Positions 47,271 to 55,995 of a stretch of DNA of 64,000 bases are shown here, piece by piece. Origin of the DNA: Ornithinimicrobium tianjinense (GTDB lineage: Bacteria > Actinomycetota > Actinomycetes > Actinomycetales > Dermatophilaceae); assembly GCF_014636495.1 (NCBI RefSeq), contig NZ_BMEM01000001.1:1504471-1568470 (forward strand), given 5' to 3'. Position 1 is the stretch's first letter; every line of letters starts with the position of its first letter. The notes under the pieces are model-generated. The model worked only from the letters and a program-made list of their open reading frames with translations, was not told the origin of the DNA and did no database searches. The position numbers and the translations under genes were made by a program.

Positions 47271-48074
47271 TCACGTCCTCTCGCTGTCGTGCGGGATGGT
47301 CAGTGGGGTGTGCGTGGTCGGTCGGGGTATGACGTAGGGGCGCGCCTTGGCGCGCTGCTCGTCGCTCGGCGGGCCGGTCCCGAGGGCCCCGGTCGGCACG
47401 AAGGTGGTGCACACGTGCTCGCCGCCCGCGAGAGTGGCCAGCCGCTGCACGTGGACGCCGAGCAGACGCGAGAGCACGTCCGTCTCCGCGTCGCAGAAGG
47501 TACGGAACTCGGTCGCCACCGACTGGACGGGGCAGTGGCCCTGGCACAGCTGGATGCCGGCCAGCCCGGTGCCCTGCCCGACGGGGCGGGCGGACGCGGC
47601 ATACCCCTCCTCGGAGAGGGCCTTGGCCAGGGCCGCGGCCCGTGCGTCCAGGTCGCCGGGATCGGCGCCGGCCTCGGCGAGCTGCAGCTCGAGCTGCTCG
47701 CGCAGGCGTTCCTCGAGGTCGGCCATCTGGCGCTCGGCGAAGGCGTCGACGGCCTGCTCGCCGGCGGTGTCCGCGAGATAGTGCAGCGCCGCGGTGGCGA
47801 CGTCGCCGTAGGCCGTGCGGAACTGCTCCTGGCCCAGGTCGGTGAGGACGTAGGACCGTGCCGGACGTCCCCGGCCGCGCCGTCCGCCGAGGGGTCCCTC
47901 GTGCTCGGCGATGAGGCCGGCCTCCTCGAGGGCGTCCAGGTGGCGACGCACCGCTGCGGCGGTCAGGCCGAGCTGGGTGGCCAAGGCACTGGCTGTGACA
48001 GGCCCCTGCTCCCCGACCGCCAGGCGGACACGGTCCCGCGTGCGGGACTCGGTGTGCAGGTCGGCCAAATTCAC
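47271..48074 (-). CDS. sufR: Fe-S-sensing repressor SufR
   Basis: 267-aa winged-helix regulator of the Suf operon. HTH region about residues 25-55 ([28 protein letters not shown]) and a wing with [15 protein letters not shown]. The cluster-binding region has Cys177, Cys181 and Cys194 ([11 protein letters not shown] and FCDAETDVL) with Cys222 nearby; the family binds a [4Fe-4S] cluster and represses when it is present. The C-terminal 40 residues are unstructured. First gene of the operon; GTG start 6 nt after a CACAAT box. Confidence 0.92.
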   Translation of the reverse strand: MNLADLHTESRTRDRVRLAVGEQGPVTASALATQLGLTAAAVRRHLDALEEAGLIAEHEGPLGGRRGRGRPARSYVLTDLGQEQFRTAYGDVATAALHYLADTAGEQAVDAFAERQMADLEERLREQLELQLAEAGADPGDLDARAAALAKALSEEGYAASARPVGQGTGLAGIQLCQGHCPVQSVATEFRTFCDAETDVLSRLLGVHVQRLATLAGGEHVCTTFVPTGALGTGPPSDEQRAKARPYVIPRPTTHTPLTIPHDSERT

Positions 48075-48087
48075 TAACCCATTGTGA
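48071..48087. promoter_or_regulatory. Candidate SufR operator overlapping the sufR start
   Basis: TCAC (48071-48074) and GTGA (48084-48087) form inverted arms with a 9-bp spacer (5 of 6 bases when arms are extended). The sufR start codon and the -10 box lie within it, the right place for autorepression. Known SufR sites are also TGTGA-type inverted repeats. Confidence 0.4.
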
Positions 48088-48110
48088 CGTATTTATCTGG
48101 GAGAGTCCAA
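48081..48110 (-). promoter_or_regulatory. Promoter of the Suf operon (TTGGAC - 18 bp - CACAAT)
   Basis: TTGGAC (48105-48110) and CACAAT (48081-48086) with 18-bp spacing, 6 nt before the GTG at 48074, in the most AT-rich part of the gap. The mRNA would be leaderless. Confidence 0.5.
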
Positions 48111-48148
48111 GGCAGGGTCACCTAAGCGCCGGCGTCAGTCCCGCGACC

Positions 48149-48154
48149 TAGACT
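48149..48154 (+). promoter_or_regulatory. Candidate -10 (TAGACT) for the ABC-2 exporter operon
   Basis: TAGACT is 8 nt before the GTG at 48163. Confidence 0.4.
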
Positions 48155-48162
48155 GACCCGTC

Positions 48163-48879
48163 GTGACCCTCACCCCCGCGCTCGAGATGACCGGTGTCAG
48201 CCGTCGCTTCGGGACCACCGAGGCGCTGCGCGGGTTGACCTGGAGCGCTCGGGCGGGCGAGGTCACCTGCGTCCTCGGCCCCAACGGCGCGGGCAAGACC
48301 ACGGCGATGGAGATCGCGACCGGCCTGCAGCGCCCGGACGAAGGCTCGGTCCGGGTGCTGGGCACCGACCCGTGGCACGCACCCGCTGCCCACCGCGCTC
48401 GCGTCGGCGTGATGCTGCAGGACGGGGGGCTGCCCCAGTCCGTCCGTCCCGTGCGGCTGCTGGAGCACCTCGCGCGGTTCTGGGATCGGCCGGCGGACGT
48501 CGACGCGCTCGTGATGCGGCTGGGGATCGACGCGTATGCCGGGACCACCGTGCGCAGGCTCTCCGGCGGCCAGCGTCAACGGGTCGCCCTGGCCGCCGCG
48601 CTCGTCGGTCGACCCGAGGTCGTCTTCCTGGACGAGCCGACCGCCGGCCTGGACCCGCACGCGCGTCGCGAGGTGCACGCCCTGGTCCGCGAGACCGCTG
48701 ACTCAGGTGTCGCCACCGTCGTGACCACGCACTCCTTCGAGGAGGCCGAGCGCCTTGCTGACCGGGTGGTGGTGATCGTGGCCGGGAGGGTCGCCGCGGC
48801 CGGCACCGTCGCCGAGGTCGCCGGACCGCAGGGCCTCGAGACGGCCTACTTCGCCCTCGCGGACGGGAGCGCCCGATGA
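48163..48879 (+). CDS. ABC-2 exporter ATP-binding subunit
   Basis: 238-aa ATPase. LGPNGAGKTTAMEIATGL, VMLQDGGLPQSVRPVRLLEHLARF, LSGGQRQRVALAAAL, VVFLDEPTAGLDPHAR, THSFEEAERLADRV. This pair of genes stands divergent to sufR in many actinobacteria, and between sufR and ctaA in mycobacteria. Substrate unknown. GTG start; overlaps the permease ATG by 4 bases. Confidence 0.92.
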   Translation: MTLTPALEMTGVSRRFGTTEALRGLTWSARAGEVTCVLGPNGAGKTTAMEIATGLQRPDEGSVRVLGTDPWHAPAAHRARVGVMLQDGGLPQSVRPVRLLEHLARFWDRPADVDALVMRLGIDAYAGTTVRRLSGGQRQRVALAAALVGRPEVVFLDEPTAGLDPHARREVHALVRETADSGVATVVTTHSFEEAERLADRVVVIVAGRVAAAGTVAEVAGPQGLETAYFALADGSAR

Positions 48880-49679
48880 CGATGCCGACCCGGGACCAGC
48901 ACGGCTCCGCCCCGCCGCACCCCGGCCCCGCCTCCGCGACCGTGCGGGTCCTCGCCCAGGCCCGGTTCGAGGCGGTCGGGCTGCTGCGGCACGGCGAGCA
49001 GCTGCTGGTGTCCATGGTGCTGCCGCTGCTAGCCCTGGTGGGCCTCAGCATGGTGAGCTACCCGGACCTGACCGTAGGGCCGTGGGCGGACGCCCGGCGG
49101 ATCGACGTCCTCACCCCCGGGGTCCTCGCGCTCGTGGTGATGTCGACCGCCTTCACCGGTCAGGCGATCCTCCTGGCCTTCGAGCGCCGCTGGGGCGTGC
49201 TGCGGCTGCTCGGCACGACTCCCCTGGGCCGGGGCGGCCTGCTCCTGGCCAAGGCCATCTCGGTCGTCCTCGTGCTGGTGGCACAGCTGGCCGTGGTCTG
49301 CGCCGTGGGCGTCGCGCTCGGCTGGCGCCCCGAGCCGATCGGGTTGCTACCCGCGGTGCTGGCCGTCGTGCTGGGTGCCGGAGCGTTCGCCTCGCTCGCC
49401 GCCTGCCTGGGAGGGGCGCTGCGCGCCGAGGCGGTCCTCGCGCTGGCCAACCTCGTCTGGGTGCTGCTGACCGCTGTCGGTGGGGTGCTGCTCCCGGCGC
49501 ACGCGCTGCCCGCACCGCTCGGGACGGTGGTCTCGGTCCTGCCATCGGCCGCTCTCGGCGACGCGATGCGCGGGGCCCTGGTGGACGGAACGGTCGTGTG
49601 GACCGCCTTCGCGGTGCTGCTCGCGTGGGCGCTGGGTGCCGCGCTCGTCGCCCGGCGGCTGCTCCGCTGGTCCGACTGA
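48876..49679 (+). CDS. ABC-2 exporter permease
   Basis: 267 aa with about six hydrophobic segments between residues 40 and 265, of the ABC2-membrane type: LVSMVLPLLALVGLSMV, VLALVVMSTAFTGQAILLAFERRWGVLRLLGTTPLGR and the C-terminal AFAVLLAWALGAALVARRLLRW. Partner of the preceding ATPase. The repeat array begins 11 bases after its stop. Confidence 0.9.
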   Translation: MTMPTRDQHGSAPPHPGPASATVRVLAQARFEAVGLLRHGEQLLVSMVLPLLALVGLSMVSYPDLTVGPWADARRIDVLTPGVLALVVMSTAFTGQAILLAFERRWGVLRLLGTTPLGRGGLLLAKAISVVLVLVAQLAVVCAVGVALGWRPEPIGLLPAVLAVVLGAGAFASLAACLGGALRAEAVLALANLVWVLLTAVGGVLLPAHALPAPLGTVVSVLPSAALGDAMRGALVDGTVVWTAFAVLLAWALGAALVARRLLRWSD

Positions 49680-49690
49680 GAGCGACGTTC

Positions 49691-49921
49691 CCGACCGGAC
49701 AGGCCGCAGTGCCACCGACCCGACCGGACAGGCCGCAGTGCCACCCACCCGACCGGACAGGCCGCAGCGCCACCCACCCGAACGGACAGGCCGCAGCGCC
49801 ACCCACCCGACCGGACAGGCCGTAGTGCCACCCACCCGGCCGGACAGGCGCTAGTGCCACCCACCCGACCGGACAGGCCGCAGTGCCACCGACCCGACCG
49901 GACAGGCCGCAGCGCCAGCTT
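49691..49921 (-). repeat. Eight 29-bp tandem repeats (A block), first unit 28 bp
   Basis: Units begin at 49691, 49719, 49748, 49777, 49806, 49835, 49864 and 49893. The complement holds the core GGCACTGCGGCCTGTCCGGT in most units; the CCTGTCCGGT half is nearly constant (49777 carries one change) and the GGCAnnnncG half varies. Same family as the 22-bp repeats but in the opposite orientation. No spacers of differing sequence, so not CRISPR. Confidence 0.95.
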
Positions 49922-50010
49922 CGGCAGGAGCCCCTGTCCGGTGTGGCACTACCGCGCGTCCGCGCGGCAGGAACGCCTGTCCGGTGCGGCAGGAACGCCT
50001 GTCCGGTTGG
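49922..50010 (+). repeat. Short B-block repeats, three copies
   Basis: Plus-strand copies of GGCAGGAACGCCTGTCCGGT at 49966 and 49988 (22-bp period) and a degenerate copy at 49923. They face the A block, so A and B could pair into a long stem. Confidence 0.85.
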
Positions 50011-50020
50011 GTGGTGAGGG

Positions 50021-50119
50021 TCAGCGCGGGGCCGAGACGACGGAAAGCTTCTCCGCCGCCATGGTGGCGACGGCCGCGATCGCCGCGGAGCCCGCCATGT
50101 GCAGGGCCACCGCGAGAGC
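50021..50119 (-). pseudogene. 99-bp duplicate of the ctaA 3' end
   Basis: Matches 50361-50459, the last 33 codons or so of ctaA including its stop, at 95 of 99 positions; four substitutions change the protein (KLSVVSAPR for KLFAVSAPR). The offset is exactly 340 bp. The copy has no promoter or start and is flanked by repeats of both orientations on each side, so it looks like a piece left by unequal recombination. Confidence 0.85.
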
Positions 50120-50136
50120 GGCCACAACGCCACGGA

Positions 50137-50194
50137 CCCGACCGGACAGGCGGTAGGGCCACCGACCCGACCGGACAGGCCGCAGTGCCAGGCT
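50137..50194 (-). repeat. Two A-type 29-bp repeats
   Basis: Units begin at 50137 and 50166, same period as the A block at 49691-49921. Confidence 0.85.
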
Positions 50195-50196
50195 TG

Positions 50197-50350
50197 GGCA
50201 AGAACGCCAGTCCGGCGTGGCAGGAACGCCAGTCCGGCGTGGCAGGAACGCCTGTCCGGTGCGGCAGGAACGGCTGTCCGGTGCGGCAGGAACGCCAGTC
50301 CGGTGCGGCAGGAACGCCTGTCCGGTGCGGCACTAACGCCTGTCCGGTTG
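50197..50350 (+). repeat. Seven 22-bp tandem repeats (B block)
   Basis: Units begin at 50197, 50219, 50241, 50263, 50285, 50307 and 50329. Core GGCAGGAACGCCTGTCCGGT with changes such as CGCCAGTCCGG; the last unit GGCACTAACGCCTGTCCGGT is a hybrid of the A and B forms. It ends 11 bases before the ctaA stop. Confidence 0.95.
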
Positions 50351-50360
50351 GGTGGGAGGG

Positions 50361-51326
50361 TCAGCGCGGGGCCGAGACGGCGAAGAGCTTCTCCGCCGCC
50401 ATGGTGGCCACGGCCGCGATCGCCGCGGAGCCCGCCATGTGCAGGGCCACCGCGAGAGCCGGCACGTTGTTGAAGAACTGGTAGTAGCCCAGCAGCCCCT
50501 GCGCCACGACGAGCACGGCGAGCAGCGCGAGGACCCGCTTCACCGGTGCCGGCCACGCGTCGCGCCGGGCGAGGAAAACCGCTGCCACGGTGGCGGCGAC
50601 GAGCACGTACACGGGGGCAGCGTGCAGCCGGGTGATCCAGTAGGGGTTGAAGCTGTGCCGGGCGACCACGGCGGCGTCGCCTGAGTGCGGTCCGGTGCCG
50701 GTGACCAGCGTGCCGAGGTAGATCGCGAGCCCGGCCGACACGACGATGACCACCCCGAGCACGCGTGCCCGGCGCGCCTGCTGGCCCGTGACCTGGTCAC
50801 GGCGCTCCGCCACCGCGACCTCCTCGAGCGAGGCGCGCCGCGTGCGGTTCACGAGCACCGCCGCCAGGGCGACGATCAACGAGGAGAGCACGAAGTGGAT
50901 GCCGACGATCCACGGGTTCAGCCCGGTGCGCACGGTGATGCCGCCGACCACGGCCTGCACGATGATCAGCACGGCGATGGCCACGGCGATCCTCAGGTAG
51001 GCGGGGTGACGGTCGCGCAGGCGGAGCACGGCGAGGAAGGTGAGGACCGCGATGAGCACGAGCAGCAAGGTGAGCGTCCGGTTGCCGAACTCGATGTAGC
51101 CGTGCAGGCCCATGGCCGGCGTGTTGGTCCACGAGGCGTCGGTGCACCGGGGCCAGGTCGGGCAGCCCAGTCCGCTGCCGGTGAGCCGCACCGCTCCCCC
51201 GGTGACGATGAGCAGCGCGTTGGCGAGGAGGGAGGCCCAGGCCGTCGCACGCACCCACCCGGTCACCTCTCTCGGCATCAGCCGGTCGGTCAGGGAGGAC
51301 TGGGCGGGCCGGGTCGTGGTCGTCAT
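50361..51326 (-). CDS. ctaA: Heme A synthase CtaA (COX15)
   Basis: 321-aa membrane oxygenase with eight hydrophobic segments that turns heme O to heme A for cytochrome c oxidase. Conserved: VTGGAVRLTGSGLGCPTWPRC near residue 45, the heme His in GLHGYIEFGNR, VGIHFVLSSL, and late His in TRLHAAPVYV and VALHMAGSAA. ATG start with a weak GAGAG ribosome site. The 3' end is duplicated in the repeat array. Followed by ctaB on the same strand after 22 bases (upstream). Confidence 0.95.
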   Translation of the reverse strand: MTTTTRPAQSSLTDRLMPREVTGWVRATAWASLLANALLIVTGGAVRLTGSGLGCPTWPRCTDASWTNTPAMGLHGYIEFGNRTLTLLLVLIAVLTFLAVLRLRDRHPAYLRIAVAIAVLIIVQAVVGGITVRTGLNPWIVGIHFVLSSLIVALAAVLVNRTRRASLEEVAVAERRDQVTGQQARRARVLGVVIVVSAGLAIYLGTLVTGTGPHSGDAAVVARHSFNPYWITRLHAAPVYVLVAATVAAVFLARRDAWPAPVKRVLALLAVLVVAQGLLGYYQFFNNVPALAVALHMAGSAAIAAVATMAAEKLFAVSAPR

Positions 51327-51348
51327 GGCTCTCTGTCGGAGGCGGCGT

Positions 51349-52317
51349 TCAGAACGGGAGCGGGAAGTAGAGCAGGGGGTCGACGGCGACGCCCAGGAAG
51401 AGCAGCGTCAGGTAGCTGATCGAGTAGTGGAACAGCCGCATCGCTCCGAGCCTGGCGCCCGTCACGCCCTGGCGGGCACGGGCCAGCAGCCGGTGCGACT
51501 CGACGACAAACAGGGCCCCGGAGACCACCGCGGTCACGGCATACAACCAGCCCATGGGGGCGACCGGGACCAGGACCAGCGAGGTGAGCACGGTGACCCA
51601 GGCGTAGGCGACGACCTGGCGCCCCACGGCGACGTCCTCGGCGACGACGGGCAGCATGGGCACGCCCGCCGCGGCGTAGTCGTCCTTGAACCGCATCGAC
51701 AGCGGCCAGTAGTGCGGGGGCGTCCAGAAGAAGACGACGAGGAACAGGATCACCGCGGACCACGACATCGAGTCGGTGACCGCGGACCACCCGATGAGCA
51801 CCGGCATGCAGCCGGCGACCCCGCCCCAGACGATGTTCTGGCTCGTGCGGCGCTTGAGGATCATCGTGTAGAAGACCACGTAGAGGGCCATCGCGCCCAG
51901 GGCCAACCACGCCGAGAGCCAGTTGACGAGAAGTCCGAGCCAGAGGACCGCCGCGACGCCGAGCACGGCGCCGAAGATCAGCGCGTCCCGCGGGCTGACG
52001 CGTCCGGTGACGAGCGGCCGGTTGGACGTGCGGTGCATCTGCGCGTCGATGTCCCGGTCGAGGTAGCAGTTGAGCACGTTGGCCGACGCCGCGGCCAGGG
52101 TGCCCCCGACGAGCGTGGCCACGATGAGCCAGACGGGCGGCACGCCGCGCTCGGCCAGGAACATGACCGGGAAGGTGGTGACGAGCAGCAGCTCGATGAT
52201 CCGCGGCTTGGTCAGCGCGACGTAGTCGGCGACCACCGACCGCCACCCCCTCGGCGAGCCGGCCGTCCCGTCGTGGGAGGTGCCGTCGTGCGCGGGGCGC
52301 GGATCGAGGGTGGTCAC
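51349..52317 (-). CDS. ctaB: Heme O synthase CtaB (protoheme IX farnesyltransferase)
   Basis: 322-aa UbiA-family prenyltransferase adding farnesyl to heme. [51 protein letters not shown] (DxxxD metal motif), [52 protein letters not shown] start with AAGGA ribosome site 7 nt upstream; the longer frame to 52446 lies in the promoter region of tkt. Supplies the substrate for ctaA. Confidence 0.95.
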   Translation of the reverse strand: MTTLDPRPAHDGTSHDGTAGSPRGWRSVVADYVALTKPRIIELLLVTTFPVMFLAERGVPPVWLIVATLVGGTLAAASANVLNCYLDRDIDAQMHRTSNRPLVTGRVSPRDALIFGAVLGVAAVLWLGLLVNWLSAWLALGAMALYVVFYTMILKRRTSQNIVWGGVAGCMPVLIGWSAVTDSMSWSAVILFLVVFFWTPPHYWPLSMRFKDDYAAAGVPMLPVVAEDVAVGRQVVAYAWVTVLTSLVLVPVAPMGWLYAVTAVVSGALFVVESHRLLARARQGVTGARLGAMRLFHYSISYLTLLFLGVAVDPLLYFPLPF

Positions 52318-52342
52318 GGTGTCCTTCGTGGCGGGCGGACAC

Positions 52343-52357
52343 GTCCGTCGGACGGAC
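52343..52357. promoter_or_regulatory. Palindrome GTCCGTCGGACGGAC between ctaB and tkt
   Basis: Perfect 7-bp arms around a central G. It lies 26 bp before ctaB in the 212-bp divergent gap and might be an operator; the rest of the gap (52318-52529) holds a TAAGGT hexamer at about 52454 that could be the tkt -10. Confidence 0.35.
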
Positions 52358-52529
52358 GCGAGGGCACCTGCGATCCTACTCCGTCCGCGGAGTGCTCCGG
52401 CCGTCCGACGCCGTACCGCGACGTCGGGGAAGGCACCTGCCAGCACGAGCGACTAAGGTCAGGACCGATGTCTGTCGCGGCGGCACCGCGTCGACAGGTC
52501 CCCGGCCCCCGCCCGTCAGGAGCAGCTAC

Positions 52530-54836
52530 GTGAGCGACACCGCCACCACCTTCACCGCAGGCCGAGACGCGAGCCTCGCCCGTCCCCTCGCCGAGCAGGT
52601 CGGGTGGACCGACGCTGATGTGCGCGCGGTCGACACCGTCCGCGTGCTGGCCGCCGACGCCGTGCAGAAGGTCGGCAACGGCCACCCGGGCACCGCGATG
52701 AGCCTGGCGCCACTCGCGTACCTGCTCTACCAGAACGTCATGCGCCACGACCCCTCCGAGCCGCACTGGCTGGGCCGCGACCGCTTCGTCCTCTCGGCCG
52801 GGCACTCGAGCCTGACCCAGTACATCCAGCTCTACCTGAGCGGCTACGGCATGGAGCTGGCTGACCTGCAGGCGCTCCGCACCTGGGGCAGCAAGACCCC
52901 GGGGCACCCCGAGGTCCACCACACCACCGGCGTGGAGATCACCACCGGGCCGCTCGGGTCGGGTCTGGCCTCGGCCGTCGGCATGGCCATGGCCCAGCGC
53001 CGGCAGCGCGGGCTCCTCGATCCCGACGCCGCCCCCGGCGAGTCGCCGTTCGACCACCACGTCTGGGTCATCGCCTCGGACGGCGACCTCATGGAGGGCG
53101 TCAGCAGCGAGGCGAGCTCGATCGCGGGGCACCAGGAGCTGTCCAACCTCACCGTCGTCTACGACCAGAACTTCATCTCGATCGAGGACGACACCGACAT
53201 CTCCTTCAGCGAGGACGTCGCGAAGCGCTACGAGGCGTACGGCTGGCACGTGGAGACGATCGACTGGCGTGGGAGCACCGGGGAGAGCGGGGAGGCGGCC
53301 GAGTCCGTCGAGGGCGTGGAGAAGCGCGCGGGCGCCTATGTCGAGGACGTCGATGCCCTGTATGCCGCTCTCGCCGCCTCCCGCGAGCGCACCGACAGGC
53401 CGACCCTCGTGATCCTCCGGACGGTCATCGCCTGGCCGGCCCCGACCGCCCAGGACACCGGAGCCTCGCACGGCTCCGCCCTGGGTGCCGAGGAGGTCGC
53501 CGCGACCAAGCAGCTCCTGGGCTTCGACCCCGAGGTCTCCTTCCCCCAGGAGCCCGAGGTCCTCGCCCACGCCCGTCAGGTCGTCGAGCGCGGCCAGCAG
53601 GCCCGCGCCAGCTGGCAGGAGCGCTACGAGGCCTGGCGCGCCGCGCACCCGGACGGCGCCGCGCTGCTCGACCGCCTCGAGGCGCACCAGCTGCCCGCCG
53701 GCCTGGACGACGCCATCCCGGTGTTCGACGCCGACGAGAAGGGCGTGGCCACCCGCAAGGCCTCCGGCGACGTGCTGAGCGCGCTGGCCCCGGTCATGCC
53801 CGAGCTGTGGGGCGGCTCCGCCGACCTCGCGGGCTCCAACAACACCACGATGAAGGGCGAGCCCAGCTTCGTCCCCGAGGCCAAGGCCACCGAGGCCTTC
53901 CCGGGTCACCCCTACGGCCGCACGCTCCACTTCGGGATCCGGGAGCACGGCATGGGGATGATCCTCAACGGCATCGCGCTCGAGGGACTGACGCGCCCCT
54001 ACGGCGGGACCTTCCTGGTGTTCTCCGACTACATGCGGCCCGCGGTCCGGCTGGCCGCCATCCAGCAGCTGCCCGTGGTCTACGTCTGGACCCATGACAG
54101 CATCGGCCTCGGCGAGGACGGACCCACGCACCAGCCCATCGAGCACCTGGCCGCCCTGCGCGCCATACCGGGCCTGGACGTCGTGCGCCCCGCGGACGCC
54201 AACGAGACCGCCGTGGCCTGGCGCACCATCCTGGAGACGGTCGACCACCCGTCCGCGCTGGCGCTCACCCGGCAGAACGTCCCGACCTTCGACCGGTCCG
54301 TCATGGGCTCCGCCCAGGGCACGGCACGCGGGGCCTACGTCCTGGCCGAGGCCGAGGGCGGCGAGCCGCAGGTGCTCCTCATCGGGACCGGCTCCGAGGT
54401 CCAGCTGGCCGTCACGGCCCGTCAGGAGCTGCAGGCCGCCGGCATCCCGACGCGCGTCGTGTCCATGCCCTGTCGTGAGTGGTTCGACGCCCAGGACCAG
54501 GCCTACCGCGACGAGGTCCTCCCGCCCAGCGTGCGGGCTCGCGTCTCCGTCGAGGCCGGCGTGGCCCAGGGCTGGCGCGAGCTGGTCGGCGACGCGGGCC
54601 GCATGGTGAGCATCGAGCACTTCGGCGCCTCTGCGGACTACGAGACCCTCTACCGCGAGTTCGGCGTCACGGCCGAGGCCGTGACCGCCGCCGCGCGCGA
54701 GTCGCTGGCCGCCGTCACCGGCGACGCCACGAGCGCGCCAGGCACCTCCACCCCCGACCAGCCCACCGGCGAGGAGAGCACCCTCGGCGACGCCGGCGAG
54801 GGTGGCACCCGGTCCACCGACGAGACGCAGGAGTGA
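52530..54836 (+). CDS. tkt: Transketolase
   Basis: 768-aa TPP enzyme of the pentose-phosphate pathway. N-terminal TPP site [40 protein letters not shown] with YDQNFIS, then [23 protein letters not shown] and [10 protein letters not shown] in the middle domain. Two oddities: about 20 extra residues ([20 protein letters not shown]) after VETIDWRG, and a 40-residue acidic tail rich in Gly, Thr and Ser. Usual length is about 700. GTG start with CAGGAG ribosome site. First gene of the operon. Confidence 0.96.
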   Translation: MSDTATTFTAGRDASLARPLAEQVGWTDADVRAVDTVRVLAADAVQKVGNGHPGTAMSLAPLAYLLYQNVMRHDPSEPHWLGRDRFVLSAGHSSLTQYIQLYLSGYGMELADLQALRTWGSKTPGHPEVHHTTGVEITTGPLGSGLASAVGMAMAQRRQRGLLDPDAAPGESPFDHHVWVIASDGDLMEGVSSEASSIAGHQELSNLTVVYDQNFISIEDDTDISFSEDVAKRYEAYGWHVETIDWRGSTGESGEAAESVEGVEKRAGAYVEDVDALYAALAASRERTDRPTLVILRTVIAWPAPTAQDTGASHGSALGAEEVAATKQLLGFDPEVSFPQEPEVLAHARQVVERGQQARASWQERYEAWRAAHPDGAALLDRLEAHQLPAGLDDAIPVFDADEKGVATRKASGDVLSALAPVMPELWGGSADLAGSNNTTMKGEPSFVPEAKATEAFPGHPYGRTLHFGIREHGMGMILNGIALEGLTRPYGGTFLVFSDYMRPAVRLAAIQQLPVVYVWTHDSIGLGEDGPTHQPIEHLAALRAIPGLDVVRPADANETAVAWRTILETVDHPSALALTRQNVPTFDRSVMGSAQGTARGAYVLAEAEGGEPQVLLIGTGSEVQLAVTARQELQAAGIPTRVVSMPCREWFDAQDQAYRDEVLPPSVRARVSVEAGVAQGWRELVGDAGRMVSIEHFGASADYETLYREFGVTAEAVTAAARESLAAVTGDATSAPGTSTPDQPTGEESTLGDAGEGGTRSTDETQE

Positions 54837-54843
54837 GAAGACG

Positions 54844-55995
54844 ATGAACGATCAGCCGCACAGCACCCTGTCCACCGACCGCGCCGCGGCCCAGACCACG
54901 CTCCACGAGCTGGCGGACGCCGGCGTCTCGGTCTGGCTCGACGACCTCAACCGTTCGATGATCGCCAGCGGCGACCTCCAGGAGGAGATCGAGCGCGGGG
55001 TTCTCGGCGTCACCACCAACCCGACGATCTTCGCCACCGCGCTCTCCGAGGGCGAGGCCTACTCGGAGCAGATCGCGACGCTGGTGGGGAGCTCGGTCGA
55101 CGAGGCCGTCTTCGCCCTCACCACCGCCGACGTCCGCGACGCATGCGACGCCTTCGCCCCGGTCTTCGAGGCGACGGGCGGCGTCGACGGGCGGGTCTCG
55201 ATCGAGGTCGACCCACGACTGTCCGCCGACTCCGAGGCCACCGTCGAGATGGCCAAGCGGCTGTGGGCCGAGATCGACCGGCCCAACCTGCTGGTCAAGA
55301 TCCCGGCCACCGTCGAGGGACTGCCCGCGATCAGCCAGACGATCGCCGAGGGCATCAGCGTCAACGTCACGCTGATCTTCAGCCTCGACCGCTACCGCGG
55401 CGTGATGAACGCCTACCTGACCGGTCTGGAGCAGGCGCGTGAGCGGGGCGTGGACCTGTCCACGATCCACTCGGTCGCCAGCTTCTTCGTCTCCCGGGTC
55501 GACTCCGAGATCGACAAGCGCCTCGAGGCGATCGGCACCGAGGAGGCCCTGGCCCTGCGCGGCAAGGCGGGCATCGCCAACGCCCGGCTGGCCTACCAGG
55601 CCTTCGAGGAGGTCTTCTCGACCCCGCGCTGGGAGAACCTCGCGGACGACGGCGCCCACGTGCAGCGCCCCCTGTGGGCCTCGACCGGCGTCAAGAACCC
55701 TGACTACCCCGACACCCTCTACGTCACCGAGCTCGTCGCCCCGCACACGGTCAACACGATGCCGAGCAAGACCCTGGAGGCCACCGTCGACCACGGTCAG
55801 ATCACCGGCGACACGGTGCGTGGCCGCTACGAGGAGGCGCAGCAGGTCCTCGACGACCTCGAGCGGGTCGGCGTCTCCTACACCGAGGTGGTCGATCTCC
55901 TCGAGGTCGAGGGCGTCGAGAAGTTCGAGAAGTCGTGGGCCGAGCTCGCGGACAGCGTCCAGGGGGAGCTCGACAAGGCGACGGGCCGCTCGTGA
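54844..55995 (+). CDS. tal: Transaldolase
   Basis: 383 aa. [16 protein letters not shown] (family start), [37 protein letters not shown] with the Schiff-base Lys, [19 protein letters not shown] and [27 protein letters not shown]. The N-terminal 25 residues are extra. ATG 8 bases after tkt; stop overlaps pgi by 4 bases. Confidence 0.96.
   Translation: MNDQPHSTLSTDRAAAQTTLHELADAGVSVWLDDLNRSMIASGDLQEEIERGVLGVTTNPTIFATALSEGEAYSEQIATLVGSSVDEAVFALTTADVRDACDAFAPVFEATGGVDGRVSIEVDPRLSADSEATVEMAKRLWAEIDRPNLLVKIPATVEGLPAISQTIAEGISVNVTLIFSLDRYRGVMNAYLTGLEQARERGVDLSTIHSVASFFVSRVDSEIDKRLEAIGTEEALALRGKAGIANARLAYQAFEEVFSTPRWENLADDGAHVQRPLWASTGVKNPDYPDTLYVTELVAPHTVNTMPSKTLEATVDHGQITGDTVRGRYEEAQQVLDDLERVGVSYTEVVDLLEVEGVEKFEKSWAELADSVQGELDKATGRS

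Noticed and set aside
49691-50350. CRISPR array
   Set aside because: Repeats abut each other with no unique spacers, periods are 29 and 22 bp, and no cas gene is present.
49153-50556. A 467-residue minus-strand open frame over the repeat array
   Set aside because: Translates the 29- and 22-bp repeats into repetitive Arg/Pro/Cys sequence and runs through unrelated DNA; no gene evidence.
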